From Aminipila luticellarii (GTDB lineage: Bacteria > Bacillota > Clostridia > Peptostreptococcales > Anaerovoracaceae), in NCBI RefSeq assembly GCF_004103735.1, contig NZ_CP035281.1:2418001-2482000 (forward strand): a DNA stretch of 64,000 bases, in the 5' to 3' direction. Below are positions 34,101 to 41,875 of the stretch, one piece after another; position 1 is the stretch's first letter; the number at the start of each line of letters is the position of its first letter. The position numbers were made by a program, and so were the translations under genes. The notes below the pieces were generated by a model that saw only the letters and a list, made by a program, of their open reading frames with translations, was not told the DNA's origin and ran no database searches.

Positions 34101-34504
34101 TTCAAAATATCAGGAAGGGCTTCCGGAGGGGTATTATACTGTTTCATTTCCGAAATCAGGTTATTCACTAACTCTATAAAGGAAGACTTAGACTCTAAAC
34201 CTCTAAAGACCTGCAAATCATTTTTTTCCTCCGCAATTATTTTTGACAGAAGCATATGTCTCCCGTATCTGTCCAATCGGGATATTTTTTCCCCGCCTAC
34301 TTCCCGCAGAACGCGCAGCCCAAGCCTGGAAGGGCTTATGATCTCCACCTCCATCAGACCTCGGACCCCTAAATACCTGAAAGCGTTCCGTTCTGCCTGC
34401 AAGGTGAACTGATCGGGTACCAGCAGCAGGGTTCGCCCCGATATTCGATCAAAGATGAATTGATCTTTATCGATGTTTTCTCTTCCGTAAAAAATGTTCA
34501 GCAT
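31154..34504 (-). CDS. addB: AddB/RexB-type helicase-nuclease subunit
   Basis: 1116 residues. The C-terminal nuclease is read in KIDRVDLLPGDYVKIIDYKSG, and the flanking iron-sulfur cysteines in ERFGRCPFAHF and CNYCMYRSVCKF, as in AddB. The protein repairs double-strand breaks with AddA, which is not in this window. The N-terminus reads NIFYGRENIDKDQFIF, so the Walker A motif of Bacillus AddB (GxxGxGKT) is absent, as in streptococcal RexB. Convergent with the transporter pair. Confidence 0.9.
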   Translation of the reverse strand: MLNIFYGRENIDKDQFIFDRISGRTLLLVPDQFTLQAERNAFRYLGVRGLMEVEIISPSRLGLRVLREVGGEKISRLDRYGRHMLLSKIIAEEKNDLQVFRGLESKSSFIELVNNLISEMKQYNTPPEALPDILNSLTEDSLLYKKLQDVQAIYEKYELVISEKYIDTEDYLGHCMNRVQYSQMIKECEIWVYGFDYFTPKNLDLIRELIENARNVNVVITYSEGSRDGEIFSLTGYIIKKLERLSEGLSKPYTTVPITEKKYIRKERSPELSAVESELFSLPIKKWQSDAPAVTLVKAANPYAEAETAAAYITRLLREEGLRYKDIAVICNDLEVRGSIIQRVFSEYGLHPFMDKKRSILHNPVIGLNIYLMQLARGRMDAETVIGFIKTGLVGLSQDETEQLENYVYRFKIRGGMWKKDFTRGAKEYEEEELEEINRIRDFVMQSILAFTEPFKKAGTAGEKTAVLYYYLKDYLKVPDQIEKIMEEQNQKGYYEMAFEMAQIWKTAVDIYDQLVTVMGGEKLDTEELDAVLRAGFESVEMGMLPATIDEIIVGTMQRTRTGQIKALVVLGANDGVLPQTVSGDGILNDDEKTVLFKNKIEMCKLDEFRVMEEKLAIYRTLSKPEQYLFMSYAVSDNEGKELKPSGIFNKIADLFPKVPIRKDIISENNPLYLMEARNSGMRHLTEALRKSLEGESLQDCFKAALNWYRLNEQISLKQIQEGLFFKIKEESMSVSLAEELYKREEGKSLSISPSRLERFGRCPFAHFINYGLRPEEKRVFEIAGREMGDVYHLCLMRLSEYLTEKGIAITDKSSRWMSITPAECEEFVRQFMEHEGAEYKEGLLYGGNEESYKAERMRRVCTDAALILVEHVQRGSIQEVFFEAEFGKAPDKQFPPICVETAQGKVFVEGKIDRVDLLPGDYVKIIDYKSGSERFDTEEAKGGWRLQLMLYLKAALNKNTPEKGTENKPAGVFYFKLDEPVFDAGDLESGKLEERIRTEFRKSFKLDGILVNEPEVVESIAGDFVGSSDIVPVRKNKEGEILGTGKDKLLTPEEFEELRAAVDSKITELCGQLAQGKVDIAPGRSGNETACNYCMYRSVCKFDLAFEGCAYRNIK

Positions 34505-34586
34505 ATGTTCTCCGCCGTTTCCTTTTCTCTCTTATTCCAATGGTTTTTATACGTTAAGTATATCAAAGGCTCTGTATTTTTGCCAC

Positions 34587-34632
34587 AAAAAAAGTCCGGG
34601 CAGGAAGCCTTTGATCTCCCGCTTGGACTTTT
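34587..34632 (-). terminator. Terminator of the FASII operon
   Basis: Stem AAAAGTCC/GGACTTTT with an inner, imperfect GCGGGAG/CTTCCTGC helix, followed on the minus strand by a T run. It lies just after the stop of the MarR/flavoprotein fusion gene. Confidence 0.7.
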
Positions 34633-34643
34633 CCCTTTTCATA

Positions 34644-36164
34644 TTATTTTCCGGTCAATTCTTCAAACACATCACGAACCTTTACAATTTTATCCACCAG
34701 GTACGCATTGCTTCCGCAGAATATCAGTCCGTTCTCCGCATCTCCGTTTGCTGCCGAAATTAAGGCTTCTGTTATACAGTACGGTGCGACTTTTGGATTG
34801 CAGGCCGTCATGCAGCCGTTGCAGCGCACAATAGGCAGTTTTTCTTCCCGCTCTGCCACTTCTGCCACAAACTTATTTCTTATGGCTCTGCCCGGCATTC
34901 CTACGGGGCTTTTGATAATGGTAATATCGCTTTTCTGACAATTCACATAGGCCTGCTTAAAGCTATCTGGGGCATCACATTCCTCCGTAGCCACGAACTT
35001 GGTGCCTACTTGAACACCGTCCGCTCCATAAGATAAAGCCATCTGGACATCTTCTTTTGTAAAAATGCCTCCTCCTACAATCAGCTTGCATTCAGGAATG
35101 CTGGCTATTTCAGCCTTGATCTCCATAAGCGTTTTATAAAAGTTTTCATCTGCTATTTCTAATTGTTCTTCTTTATAGCCTAAATGGCCTCCCGCTTTAG
35201 GGCCTTCAAACACGAAGGCATCCGGCATCCGGTTGTGCTTTTTAGCCCAGTTGCGTATGATCAGCCCGGCTGCTCTCGCGGAGGAAACGATGGGTACAAG
35301 TTTTATGTCCTTGTCCTTTATAATGCCCGGAAGTGCTGTAGGAAGACCCGCTCCGGAAATAATGATTTTAGCTCCGGCTTCCACCGCGGCTTTCGTTATT
35401 TCTTCATAATTTCTTGCCACACACATCATGTTGACGCCGATGGGACCCGCGCCCGGTACGTCTTTTACTGCGTTGACGGCCAGCTCCACTTGTCTTTTTA
35501 TAGCTCTCACATTGGCAGACAGCGGATCCGAGTAAAAATCTTCTTCCGTATATCCTGTTTGTGCACCGGATATCACACCGACACCCCCGCATTTTGCTAC
35601 CGCAGCTGCCAGCTTCCACATAGAAACGCCTATACCCATGCCTCCCTGAAATATCGGTACGGGTATTTTTAATCCATTTAAATCCATTGGTTTCAGTTCC
35701 ATAGGTCCCTCGCTTCTAACAGGCTTTATAAGCCTCATTCTGAAAAAATCTCTTAGTCCTTCTAATGATTTTAGAAGGACATCTATCTCCGCATCCGTCA
35801 TATTTAACGTAATCTCTTCAATCATATTGCTGTGAAAAGCTTGATGCTCTTCAACCACAGCAATTCCTGCCTCAGTAAGCCCGATTTTGACGATTCTTCT
35901 GTCTTCAGGAATTCTGCATCTTTCCACATATCCCTTCTTTACCAGCTTATTAATCGCTACGGTCAGTGTGCTGACACTGATTTTCAAGGAACCTGCCACT
36001 TGGGTCATCGTCTTTAATTTTCCGGCTCCAACAGCCTCCAGGGTGTGAATCTCTGTAATAGAAAGGTCAATATTGCCTGACTGTTTTATAGATTGCTCTT
36101 CAACCTTTAAGACACTGTTCATAAGGCTGACCAGTATTTCGTTTAGCTTCGTATTTCTTTCCAC
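34644..36164 (-). CDS. MarR (FabT-like) regulator fused to a FabK-like flavin oxidoreductase
   Basis: A single 506-residue frame. Residues 1-148 are a MarR-family winged helix (LSITEIHTLEAVG; KTMTQVAGSLKISVSTLTVAINKLVKKGYVER; RIVKIGLTEAG). Residues about 155-506 are a nitronate-monooxygenase/FabK-type FMN TIM barrel (GLKIPVPIFQGGMGIGVS; VFEGPKAGGHLG; GADGVQVGTKFVATEEC) ending in a CNGCMTACNPKVAPYC cysteine cluster. It closes the FASII operon, 17 bp after fabZ. An internal ATG at 35700-35702 behind GAGGGACCT could also give the oxidoreductase alone. No frameshift is evident. Confidence 0.85.
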   Translation of the reverse strand: MERNTKLNEILVSLMNSVLKVEEQSIKQSGNIDLSITEIHTLEAVGAGKLKTMTQVAGSLKISVSTLTVAINKLVKKGYVERCRIPEDRRIVKIGLTEAGIAVVEEHQAFHSNMIEEITLNMTDAEIDVLLKSLEGLRDFFRMRLIKPVRSEGPMELKPMDLNGLKIPVPIFQGGMGIGVSMWKLAAAVAKCGGVGVISGAQTGYTEEDFYSDPLSANVRAIKRQVELAVNAVKDVPGAGPIGVNMMCVARNYEEITKAAVEAGAKIIISGAGLPTALPGIIKDKDIKLVPIVSSARAAGLIIRNWAKKHNRMPDAFVFEGPKAGGHLGYKEEQLEIADENFYKTLMEIKAEIASIPECKLIVGGGIFTKEDVQMALSYGADGVQVGTKFVATEECDAPDSFKQAYVNCQKSDITIIKSPVGMPGRAIRNKFVAEVAEREEKLPIVRCNGCMTACNPKVAPYCITEALISAANGDAENGLIFCGSNAYLVDKIVKVRDVFEELTGK

Positions 36165-36181
36165 CTTCTGCTCCTTGTCTT

Positions 36182-36607
36182 TTAGCCTATAGCAAAAGTT
36201 ATTTCACATTTACAGGCCACTTTATCTCCCAAATAAGCCGTTGCTTCTCCTTTCCCGGAGCTGCTGCGAAGGCGATCCAGTTCTACATGCAGGCGAAGGG
36301 TATCTCCGGGCACAACCTTTTGTCGGAATCTTGCTTCCTTTATACCGCCGAAATAAGCAATTTTGCCCCGGTGCTCCGGCATGGATAAAATAGCCACTGC
36401 TCCTGCCTGTGCCAGTGCTTCTATGATCAACACGCCCGGCATCACTTTCTCCTGCGGAAAATGCCCGGCAAAATAATACTCTTTTTCACTTACATGCTTG
36501 ATCGCCGTAATGCTTTTGCCTTCTTCCATTTCTTCAACCTCATCAATTAAAAGAAACGGATCTCTATGCGGAATGACTTCCATAATCTGCTCTCTGTTCA
36601 TTAACAT
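36182..36607 (-). CDS. fabZ: FabZ, 3-hydroxyacyl-ACP dehydratase
   Basis: 141 residues of the hot-dog fold with the catalytic His and Glu in FAGHFPQEKVMPGVLIIEALAQAGA and the start IMEVIPHRDPFLLIDEV. It dehydrates 3-hydroxyacyl-ACP in each elongation cycle. AAGGAA precedes the ATG by about 8 nt. Confidence 0.96.
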   Translation of the reverse strand: MLMNREQIMEVIPHRDPFLLIDEVEEMEEGKSITAIKHVSEKEYYFAGHFPQEKVMPGVLIIEALAQAGAVAILSMPEHRGKIAYFGGIKEARFRQKVVPGDTLRLHVELDRLRSSSGKGEATAYLGDKVACKCEITFAIG

Positions 36608-36636
36608 ATTATTTGTTCCTTTCCGGTTCTAACTGA

Positions 36637-37875
36637 TTATTTTACAAACCTCTTCAATAAAATAGTACCGTTATGCCCGCCGAATCCTAAGGAATTTGAC
36701 ATAACAACATGTAATTCTTTGCCTCTTCCCACATTTGGAACATAGTCGAGATCCAGCTCTTCATCGGGAACCTTGTAATTAATAGTCGGGGGAACAAAGT
36801 TATCTTCCAGAGCCTTGATGCAGATCACTGCCTCAATGGCTCCTGCCGCCCCCAGAAGGTGTCCTGTCATGCTCTTGGTGGAGCTTACGGGAACCTTTGT
36901 ATCCTTACCGAAAATGGTCTTGACCGCTTTGGTTTCAAATGCGTCATTAATCGGGGTTCCGGTTCCATGAGCGTTAATATAATCCACCTGTTCCGGTTTC
37001 ATGTCCGCCTCATCAAGAGCCATCTTCATAGATGCGGCAGCTCCTTCTCCTGACGGAGACGGAGAAGTCACATGGTATGCGTCACAGGTCGTACCGTATC
37101 CTGCCACTTCACCATATATTTTAGCCCCTCTCTTTAAAGCATGCTCCATTTCCTCCAGAACCAGAAACCCGGATCCTTCGCCCATGACGAAACCGTCCCG
37201 TTCCTTGTCGAACGGTGTGGAGCATCTATCCTTATCCTTTCGGGTGGACAAAGCTGTCATATTTGCGAACCCGGCAAAGCAGACCGGCGAAAAGGCAGCT
37301 TCCGCACCGCCGGCAAGCATCACATCTGCATAGCCGTGTTTAATATATCGAAAAGCCTCGCCGATACTGTGAGTGCCCGCCGAACATGCCGTCACCACGC
37401 CCAGACTGGTGGCCTTCGCCTGAAAGGCAATTGAGATATTGCCTGCTAAAATATTGGGGATGACCATGGGAACAAGCAGAGCAGACACTCTGGAATATCC
37501 TTTTTCTTCTCCCTTAATGGTTGCCTTTTTACACTCCTCTTCCAGAGTCATGACCCCTCCGATACCGGTACCGGCTACCACGCCGAACCGATAGGGATCC
37601 ACATTTTCTCCGCTGACGATTCCGCTGTCCTTCACCGCTTCCCTGGCAGCAGTCAGTCCAAACTGAGAGGAGCGATCCAGCCGTTTTGCCGCTCTCTTAT
37701 CTTCATATTCAAAATCTTTTACTTCTCCGCCCATGACAGCTTTCTGATAGGTCGTATCCATAATCGTGATCTGATCGATACCATTTTTCCCGGCCTTAAT
37801 GCCTTCCCAAAAATCAGCCGTATTATTGCCTACTGGCGTTATTGCTCCTAATCCGGTTATTACAACTCTTTTCAT
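36637..37875 (-). CDS. fabF: FabF, 3-oxoacyl-ACP synthase II
   Basis: 412 residues. Catalytic triad: Cys in VVTACSAGTHS, His in INAHGTGTPIND, His in KSMTGHLLGAAGAIE. It elongates malonyl-ACP with acyl-ACP. The ATG at 37873-37875 follows GGAGGAAATT; an upstream in-frame ATG four codons before sits in that ribosome site. Confidence 0.96.
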   Translation of the reverse strand: MKRVVITGLGAITPVGNNTADFWEGIKAGKNGIDQITIMDTTYQKAVMGGEVKDFEYEDKRAAKRLDRSSQFGLTAAREAVKDSGIVSGENVDPYRFGVVAGTGIGGVMTLEEECKKATIKGEEKGYSRVSALLVPMVIPNILAGNISIAFQAKATSLGVVTACSAGTHSIGEAFRYIKHGYADVMLAGGAEAAFSPVCFAGFANMTALSTRKDKDRCSTPFDKERDGFVMGEGSGFLVLEEMEHALKRGAKIYGEVAGYGTTCDAYHVTSPSPSGEGAAASMKMALDEADMKPEQVDYINAHGTGTPINDAFETKAVKTIFGKDTKVPVSSTKSMTGHLLGAAGAIEAVICIKALEDNFVPPTINYKVPDEELDLDYVPNVGRGKELHVVMSNSLGFGGHNGTILLKRFVK

Positions 37876-37909
37876 AATTTCCTCCATTATTTCATTTCAC
37901 GACCTTACG

Positions 37910-38650
37910 TTAAATACTCATGCCGCCGTCCACACATATGGTCTGCGCCGTTATATAACCAGACAGATCGCTGGCCAGAAATAAGGCTACATTGGCCACA
38001 TCCTCCGGCAGTCCCATTTTCCCAAGGCTGATCACTTCGCTCATCTTTTTCTTCTGTTCATCATTCAGCACACCTGTCATATCGGTTTCAATAAATCCCG
38101 GTGCAATCGCATTGACCCTGACATTTCTTCTTCCAAGCTCCTTGGCTGCTGACATGGTCATACCGATAACACCGGCCTTTGACGCGGCGTAGTTGACCTG
38201 TCCGGGATTTCCCTTCACTCCTACAACGGACGCAAGATTTATAATACTTCCCGCTCTCTGCCGAATCATAACGCTGCTGATTTCTTTGAGAAAATAAAAA
38301 GAACCTTTTAAATTGGTATCTACCACGGAGTCAAAATCATCATTTTTCATCTGAATCATCAATTTGTCTCTCGTTATACCTGCGTTGTTCACTAAAATAT
38401 CAATTTTTCCGAAGTCTGCTTTTGCCTTTGCAGCAGCTTCTGCCGCAAATGCCGGATCGGCTACGTCTCCTTTCAGGATTTCTACTTTTGTACCATAATG
38501 AGCCAGCTCATCCTGTGTTTTCTCCGCTGCCGCATCGTTGCTCTTATAGCACAGAAGGACATCTGCCCCATTCTTGCAAAAGATTTCTGCAATGGCTCTG
38601 CCGATACCTCTGACTCCACCGGTAATCACCGCACTTTTACCTTTTAACAT
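37910..38650 (-). CDS. fabG: FabG, 3-oxoacyl-ACP reductase
   Basis: 246 residues, short-chain dehydrogenase: TGGVRGIGRAIAE cofactor loop, LVNNAGITRD, YAASKAGVIG with the Tyr-Lys pair. NADPH-dependent. ATG at 38648-38650 behind GGAGGTAGAT. Confidence 0.96.
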   Translation of the reverse strand: MLKGKSAVITGGVRGIGRAIAEIFCKNGADVLLCYKSNDAAAEKTQDELAHYGTKVEILKGDVADPAFAAEAAAKAKADFGKIDILVNNAGITRDKLMIQMKNDDFDSVVDTNLKGSFYFLKEISSVMIRQRAGSIINLASVVGVKGNPGQVNYAASKAGVIGMTMSAAKELGRRNVRVNAIAPGFIETDMTGVLNDEQKKKMSEVISLGKMGLPEDVANVALFLASDLSGYITAQTICVDGGMSI

Positions 38651-38688
38651 ATCTACCTCCAAATACAGATCTTAAAAATCTGCTGCTC

Positions 38689-39684
38689 TTATCTATTTTC
38701 TATTAATGTTTTTACCGTATTTTGTAAGCTCTCCATGTCCTGTATATTTAAGGTCAATATATCCGAATTTATTTTTTTGGCAATACCGCAGAGCGTAGTT
38801 CCCGGTCCGATTTCAATCAGGCACTCTACTCCTTCTGCCGCCATATTTTCAATAATTTCCTGCCAGTAGACCGGGCTCATCGCTTGCCTTCCCATCAATT
38901 CGGCGATAAAATTTCCGACTCCGGCCTCATCCAGCCCTTCTGCACCCTTCATCATATCTTCTGCGGTCACATCGGAATATACACGCTTATTCGGTGCTTT
39001 TAATCCGCTTTTCAGAAGCAGGTCCTGAAGCTTTGCTGCTGCCGGTTTCATCATCTCGCTGTGAAATGCAGTTCCCACGCTGAGAGGAATTGCCTTTATT
39101 TTTCTTGCCTTAGCTTCGGCCTTAAAGCGTTCCAACGATTCTTTATCTCCGGCTACCACGGTCTGTACCGGTGAATTAAAGTTAACGCCCTGCAGAATGC
39201 CGTCCGCTTTCACATCGGCCACACAGTCTAAAATGGCCTGTCTGTCTCCAAAAGCAGCAATCATGCTGCCCCTCTGCACACCGTCCTTATCCAGGCCGGC
39301 CTCATTCATCCAAGTTCCCCTTTTAGTCACGATATCCATCCCTTTTCGGATATCATCAATGGTTCCCGCCGCAGTCAATGCGGCATATTCTCCCAGACTA
39401 AAGCCTGCCAATCCGACGATTTCAAGGGAATCAATCAAGGAAGCATCTCGCTTTCCGATTTCCTCAAATAAGGCCTCATAGGCTGCCATAGTGACGGTAT
39501 AGACGCAAGGCTGAGTAATATGGGTCTGTCTGAGCATTTCCTTCGTGCCCTCAAAGCACCATTCCTTAATCTGATCACCGGCCAGATCCATGATCTCCTT
39601 AGCCTTCTCGGAGTGGTCGTAAAGTTCTTTTCCCATTCCCGTATACTGAGCTCCCTGCCCGGCAAATATCAAACCAATCTTCAT
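38689..39684 (-). CDS. fabD: FabD, malonyl-CoA:ACP transacylase
   Basis: 331 residues: FAGQGAQYTGMGKEL start, nucleophile Ser in LAGFSLGEYAAL, VGTAFHSEMM with the catalytic His, IEIGPGTTLCG. It loads malonyl groups on ACP. Operon position between fabK and fabG is usual. Confidence 0.96.
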   Translation of the reverse strand: MKIGLIFAGQGAQYTGMGKELYDHSEKAKEIMDLAGDQIKEWCFEGTKEMLRQTHITQPCVYTVTMAAYEALFEEIGKRDASLIDSLEIVGLAGFSLGEYAALTAAGTIDDIRKGMDIVTKRGTWMNEAGLDKDGVQRGSMIAAFGDRQAILDCVADVKADGILQGVNFNSPVQTVVAGDKESLERFKAEAKARKIKAIPLSVGTAFHSEMMKPAAAKLQDLLLKSGLKAPNKRVYSDVTAEDMMKGAEGLDEAGVGNFIAELMGRQAMSPVYWQEIIENMAAEGVECLIEIGPGTTLCGIAKKINSDILTLNIQDMESLQNTVKTLIENR

Positions 39685-39699
39685 ACTTCTGATAACCTC

Positions 39700-40644
39700 C
39701 TAAAACAAAGATGCTCTATCTGCATAAACCTTCACGGCCTCTTCAAACATCTCTTTTATTATTTCTGCCGCCGGTTGTTCTTTATTTACCATACCGGCAA
39801 TCTGTCCCGACATAACGGAGCCATGTTCAATATCTCCGTCGAATACCGCCGCACTTAAAGCGCCGATGCCTACCTTGTCAATAGCGGCCTGTGCTTCATT
39901 TCCCGTACTGTTTTTCTCTATGGCAAGAATTTCTCTGGCCAGTTTATTTTTAATGACCCGTACCGGATGCCCTGTTATTCTTCCTGTTGCGCAGGTGTCC
40001 GTATCTCTTGCCTTAATAATGGCATCCTTATAGTTCTGTGACACGATACATTCTTTTGCTACTACAAAGCGGGTGCCCACCTGAACGCCCTTAGCACCGA
40101 GCATATAGGCTGCCGCAATGCCTCTGCCGTCCGCAATGCCCCCTGCCGCAATTACCGGTATGCTCACGGCATCCGCCACCTGCGGGGTAAGAGCCATCGT
40201 TGCGATCTCCCCAATATGTCCGCCAGCTTCCGTCCCTTCTGCGATCACCGCATCGGCACCTGCCCGCTCCACCCGGACGGCCAGTGCTACGGAAGCGACC
40301 ACTGGAATCACTTTGATGCCGGCTTCTTTAAGATTCTTCATATATTTACCGGGATTTCCCGCTCCTGTGGTTACCACAGGCACCTTTTCTTCACAAACAA
40401 CCTGTATCAGTTCGTCTATATTGGGCATAAGAAGCATGAGGTTCACCCCAAAAGCTTTATCCGTCAGTTCTCTCACCTTTTTTATTTCGTTTCTCAGCCA
40501 GTTTGCATCACATCCGCCGCTGGCAATAATACCAAGACCTCCGCCATTACTTACTGCCGCTGCCAGCGAGCTTTCGGCGATTCTGGCCATAGCCCCCTGT
40601 ATGATTGGATATTCTGTTCCTAAGATCTGACATATGTCATTCAT
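39700..40644 (-). CDS. fabK: FabK, FMN-dependent enoyl-ACP reductase II
   Basis: 314 residues: TEYPIIQGAMARIAESSLAAAVSNGGGLG, IAEGTEAGGHIGEI with the active-site His, GAKGVQVGTRFVVA. It is the flavoprotein enoyl reductase used in place of FabI by many Clostridia and streptococci. AGGAGG ribosome site. Confidence 0.95.
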   Translation of the reverse strand: MNDICQILGTEYPIIQGAMARIAESSLAAAVSNGGGLGIIASGGCDANWLRNEIKKVRELTDKAFGVNLMLLMPNIDELIQVVCEEKVPVVTTGAGNPGKYMKNLKEAGIKVIPVVASVALAVRVERAGADAVIAEGTEAGGHIGEIATMALTPQVADAVSIPVIAAGGIADGRGIAAAYMLGAKGVQVGTRFVVAKECIVSQNYKDAIIKARDTDTCATGRITGHPVRVIKNKLAREILAIEKNSTGNEAQAAIDKVGIGALSAAVFDGDIEHGSVMSGQIAGMVNKEQPAAEIIKEMFEEAVKVYADRASLF

Positions 40645-40668
40645 AAATATTCCTCCTGAATTTTATAT

Positions 40669-41673
40669 CTACAGTTCAAAGATAACCGCACCTGCGCTTA
40701 AGCCTCCGCCAAAGCCCATCAACATGATCTTATCCCCTTTTTTCAATTTTTCCGTATCCATTATATCATATAATGCCATTGGCACACTGGCCGCAGACAC
40801 ATTTCCCGTCTCACCCAAACTGATCTGAAACTTTTCTATAGGCTGCTTGAACCGTTTCGCCGCTGCGGAAATAATCCTCAAATTGGCCTGGTGAGGCACA
40901 AAATAAGTGATGTCATCCGCTGTCAAGCCCGCAAGCTCTAAGGATTTTTCCATAACCTCCCCGATGGCGTGCACCGCAAATTTAAACACCTGGCTTCCCT
41001 GCATGGACAGGTGTTGTTTTTCTGGATTATCCCGGTCCTCATCTGTAAATGGTGTTTTCAAATATTCCATTCCGCAGCTCAGAGAATCCGTAACGTCATC
41101 ATAATTTTTTACGAAAGAAGCCAGAATTCCCTTTTCACAAGGATTGTTTTCCAGCAACGCCGCCCCGGCTCCATCCCCAAAGAGAATGCAGGTGCTTCTA
41201 TCTGTCCAGTCCACAATCCGGCTCAGCCGCTCCACGCCTATAATCAACGCTTTATCAATGGAATTTGTCGTTGTGCCTCTGTTGCTGCCTGCCATACCGT
41301 TCTTTATCAGAGCTTCCGCAATCCATATTCCATAAATGAACCCGCTGCAGGCCGTATTGATGTCAAAGGCAACGGCATTGTTAAGACCCAATTCCTTTTT
41401 GACCAAAGCGCCCATGGAGGGAACCAATTTATCCGGGGTGACCGTGGCTACGATAACAAGACCTATTTCATCGTAATTCTCTTGAGCCAGTGCCAGCTTC
41501 GCCGCAGAAACTGCCAGATCCAATGCGGATTCCTTTGTGGCAACTCTTCTTTCTTCAATACCGGTTCTTGCAACAATCCATTCGTTATCCGTATTTACAA
41601 ACTTATTTAAGGCTTCGTTTTTAACTATTAACCCTGGTAATGCTTTCCCCGCCTTTTTTATTATTATTCCCAA
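40669..41673 (-). CDS. fabH: FabH, 3-oxoacyl-ACP synthase III
   Basis: 334 residues: Cys in DINTACSGFIYG, His in YFVPHQANLRI, Asn in GETGNVSAASVP. It starts fatty acid synthesis from acetyl-CoA (or a branched primer) and malonyl-ACP. TTG start at 41671-41673, five bases after AGGAGG. First gene of the operon; directly preceded by a FabT-like box and a strong promoter. Confidence 0.96.
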   Translation of the reverse strand: MGIIIKKAGKALPGLIVKNEALNKFVNTDNEWIVARTGIEERRVATKESALDLAVSAAKLALAQENYDEIGLVIVATVTPDKLVPSMGALVKKELGLNNAVAFDINTACSGFIYGIWIAEALIKNGMAGSNRGTTTNSIDKALIIGVERLSRIVDWTDRSTCILFGDGAGAALLENNPCEKGILASFVKNYDDVTDSLSCGMEYLKTPFTDEDRDNPEKQHLSMQGSQVFKFAVHAIGEVMEKSLELAGLTADDITYFVPHQANLRIISAAAKRFKQPIEKFQISLGETGNVSAASVPMALYDIMDTEKLKKGDKIMLMGFGGGLSAGAVIFEL

Positions 41674-41708
41674 TGCGGCCTCCTTTTTTCAAATTATTTA
41701 AAATTTAT

Positions 41709-41721
41709 TTTGATAATCAAA
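41709..41721. promoter_or_regulatory. FabT-like operator upstream of fabH
   Basis: TTTGATAATCAAA, two perfect 6-base arms around one base, which fits my recollection of the FabT box (TTTGATNATCAAA). It lies just downstream of the -10 box, where a bound repressor would block transcription of the FASII operon. Confidence 0.75.
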
Positions 41722-41733
41722 TTATTTTATTAT

Positions 41734-41762
41734 ATTATATTTAGATTCGGTTCAAAAGTCAA
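41734..41762 (-). promoter_or_regulatory. Sigma-A promoter of the FASII operon
   Basis: Minus strand TTGACT (41757-41762), 17-nt spacer, TATAAT (41734-41739). Followed by the FabT-like palindrome and the AGGAGG of fabH. Confidence 0.85.
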
Positions 41763-41875
41763 GCAAACGAATCGCAGGTATCAAGAAATCTTAAGAAAAC
41801 TTAATAAAGATTTGATAGACTTTCATGTAAATCTGTGCAACAATATAGCTTGGGAGTTTAGGAGGGATTAAAATC

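Noticed and set aside
40628-40644. GACATATGTC at the start of fabK as an operator of the Crp-type regulator
   Set aside because: It lies inside codons 2-5 of fabK within an operon; a chance match is likely.
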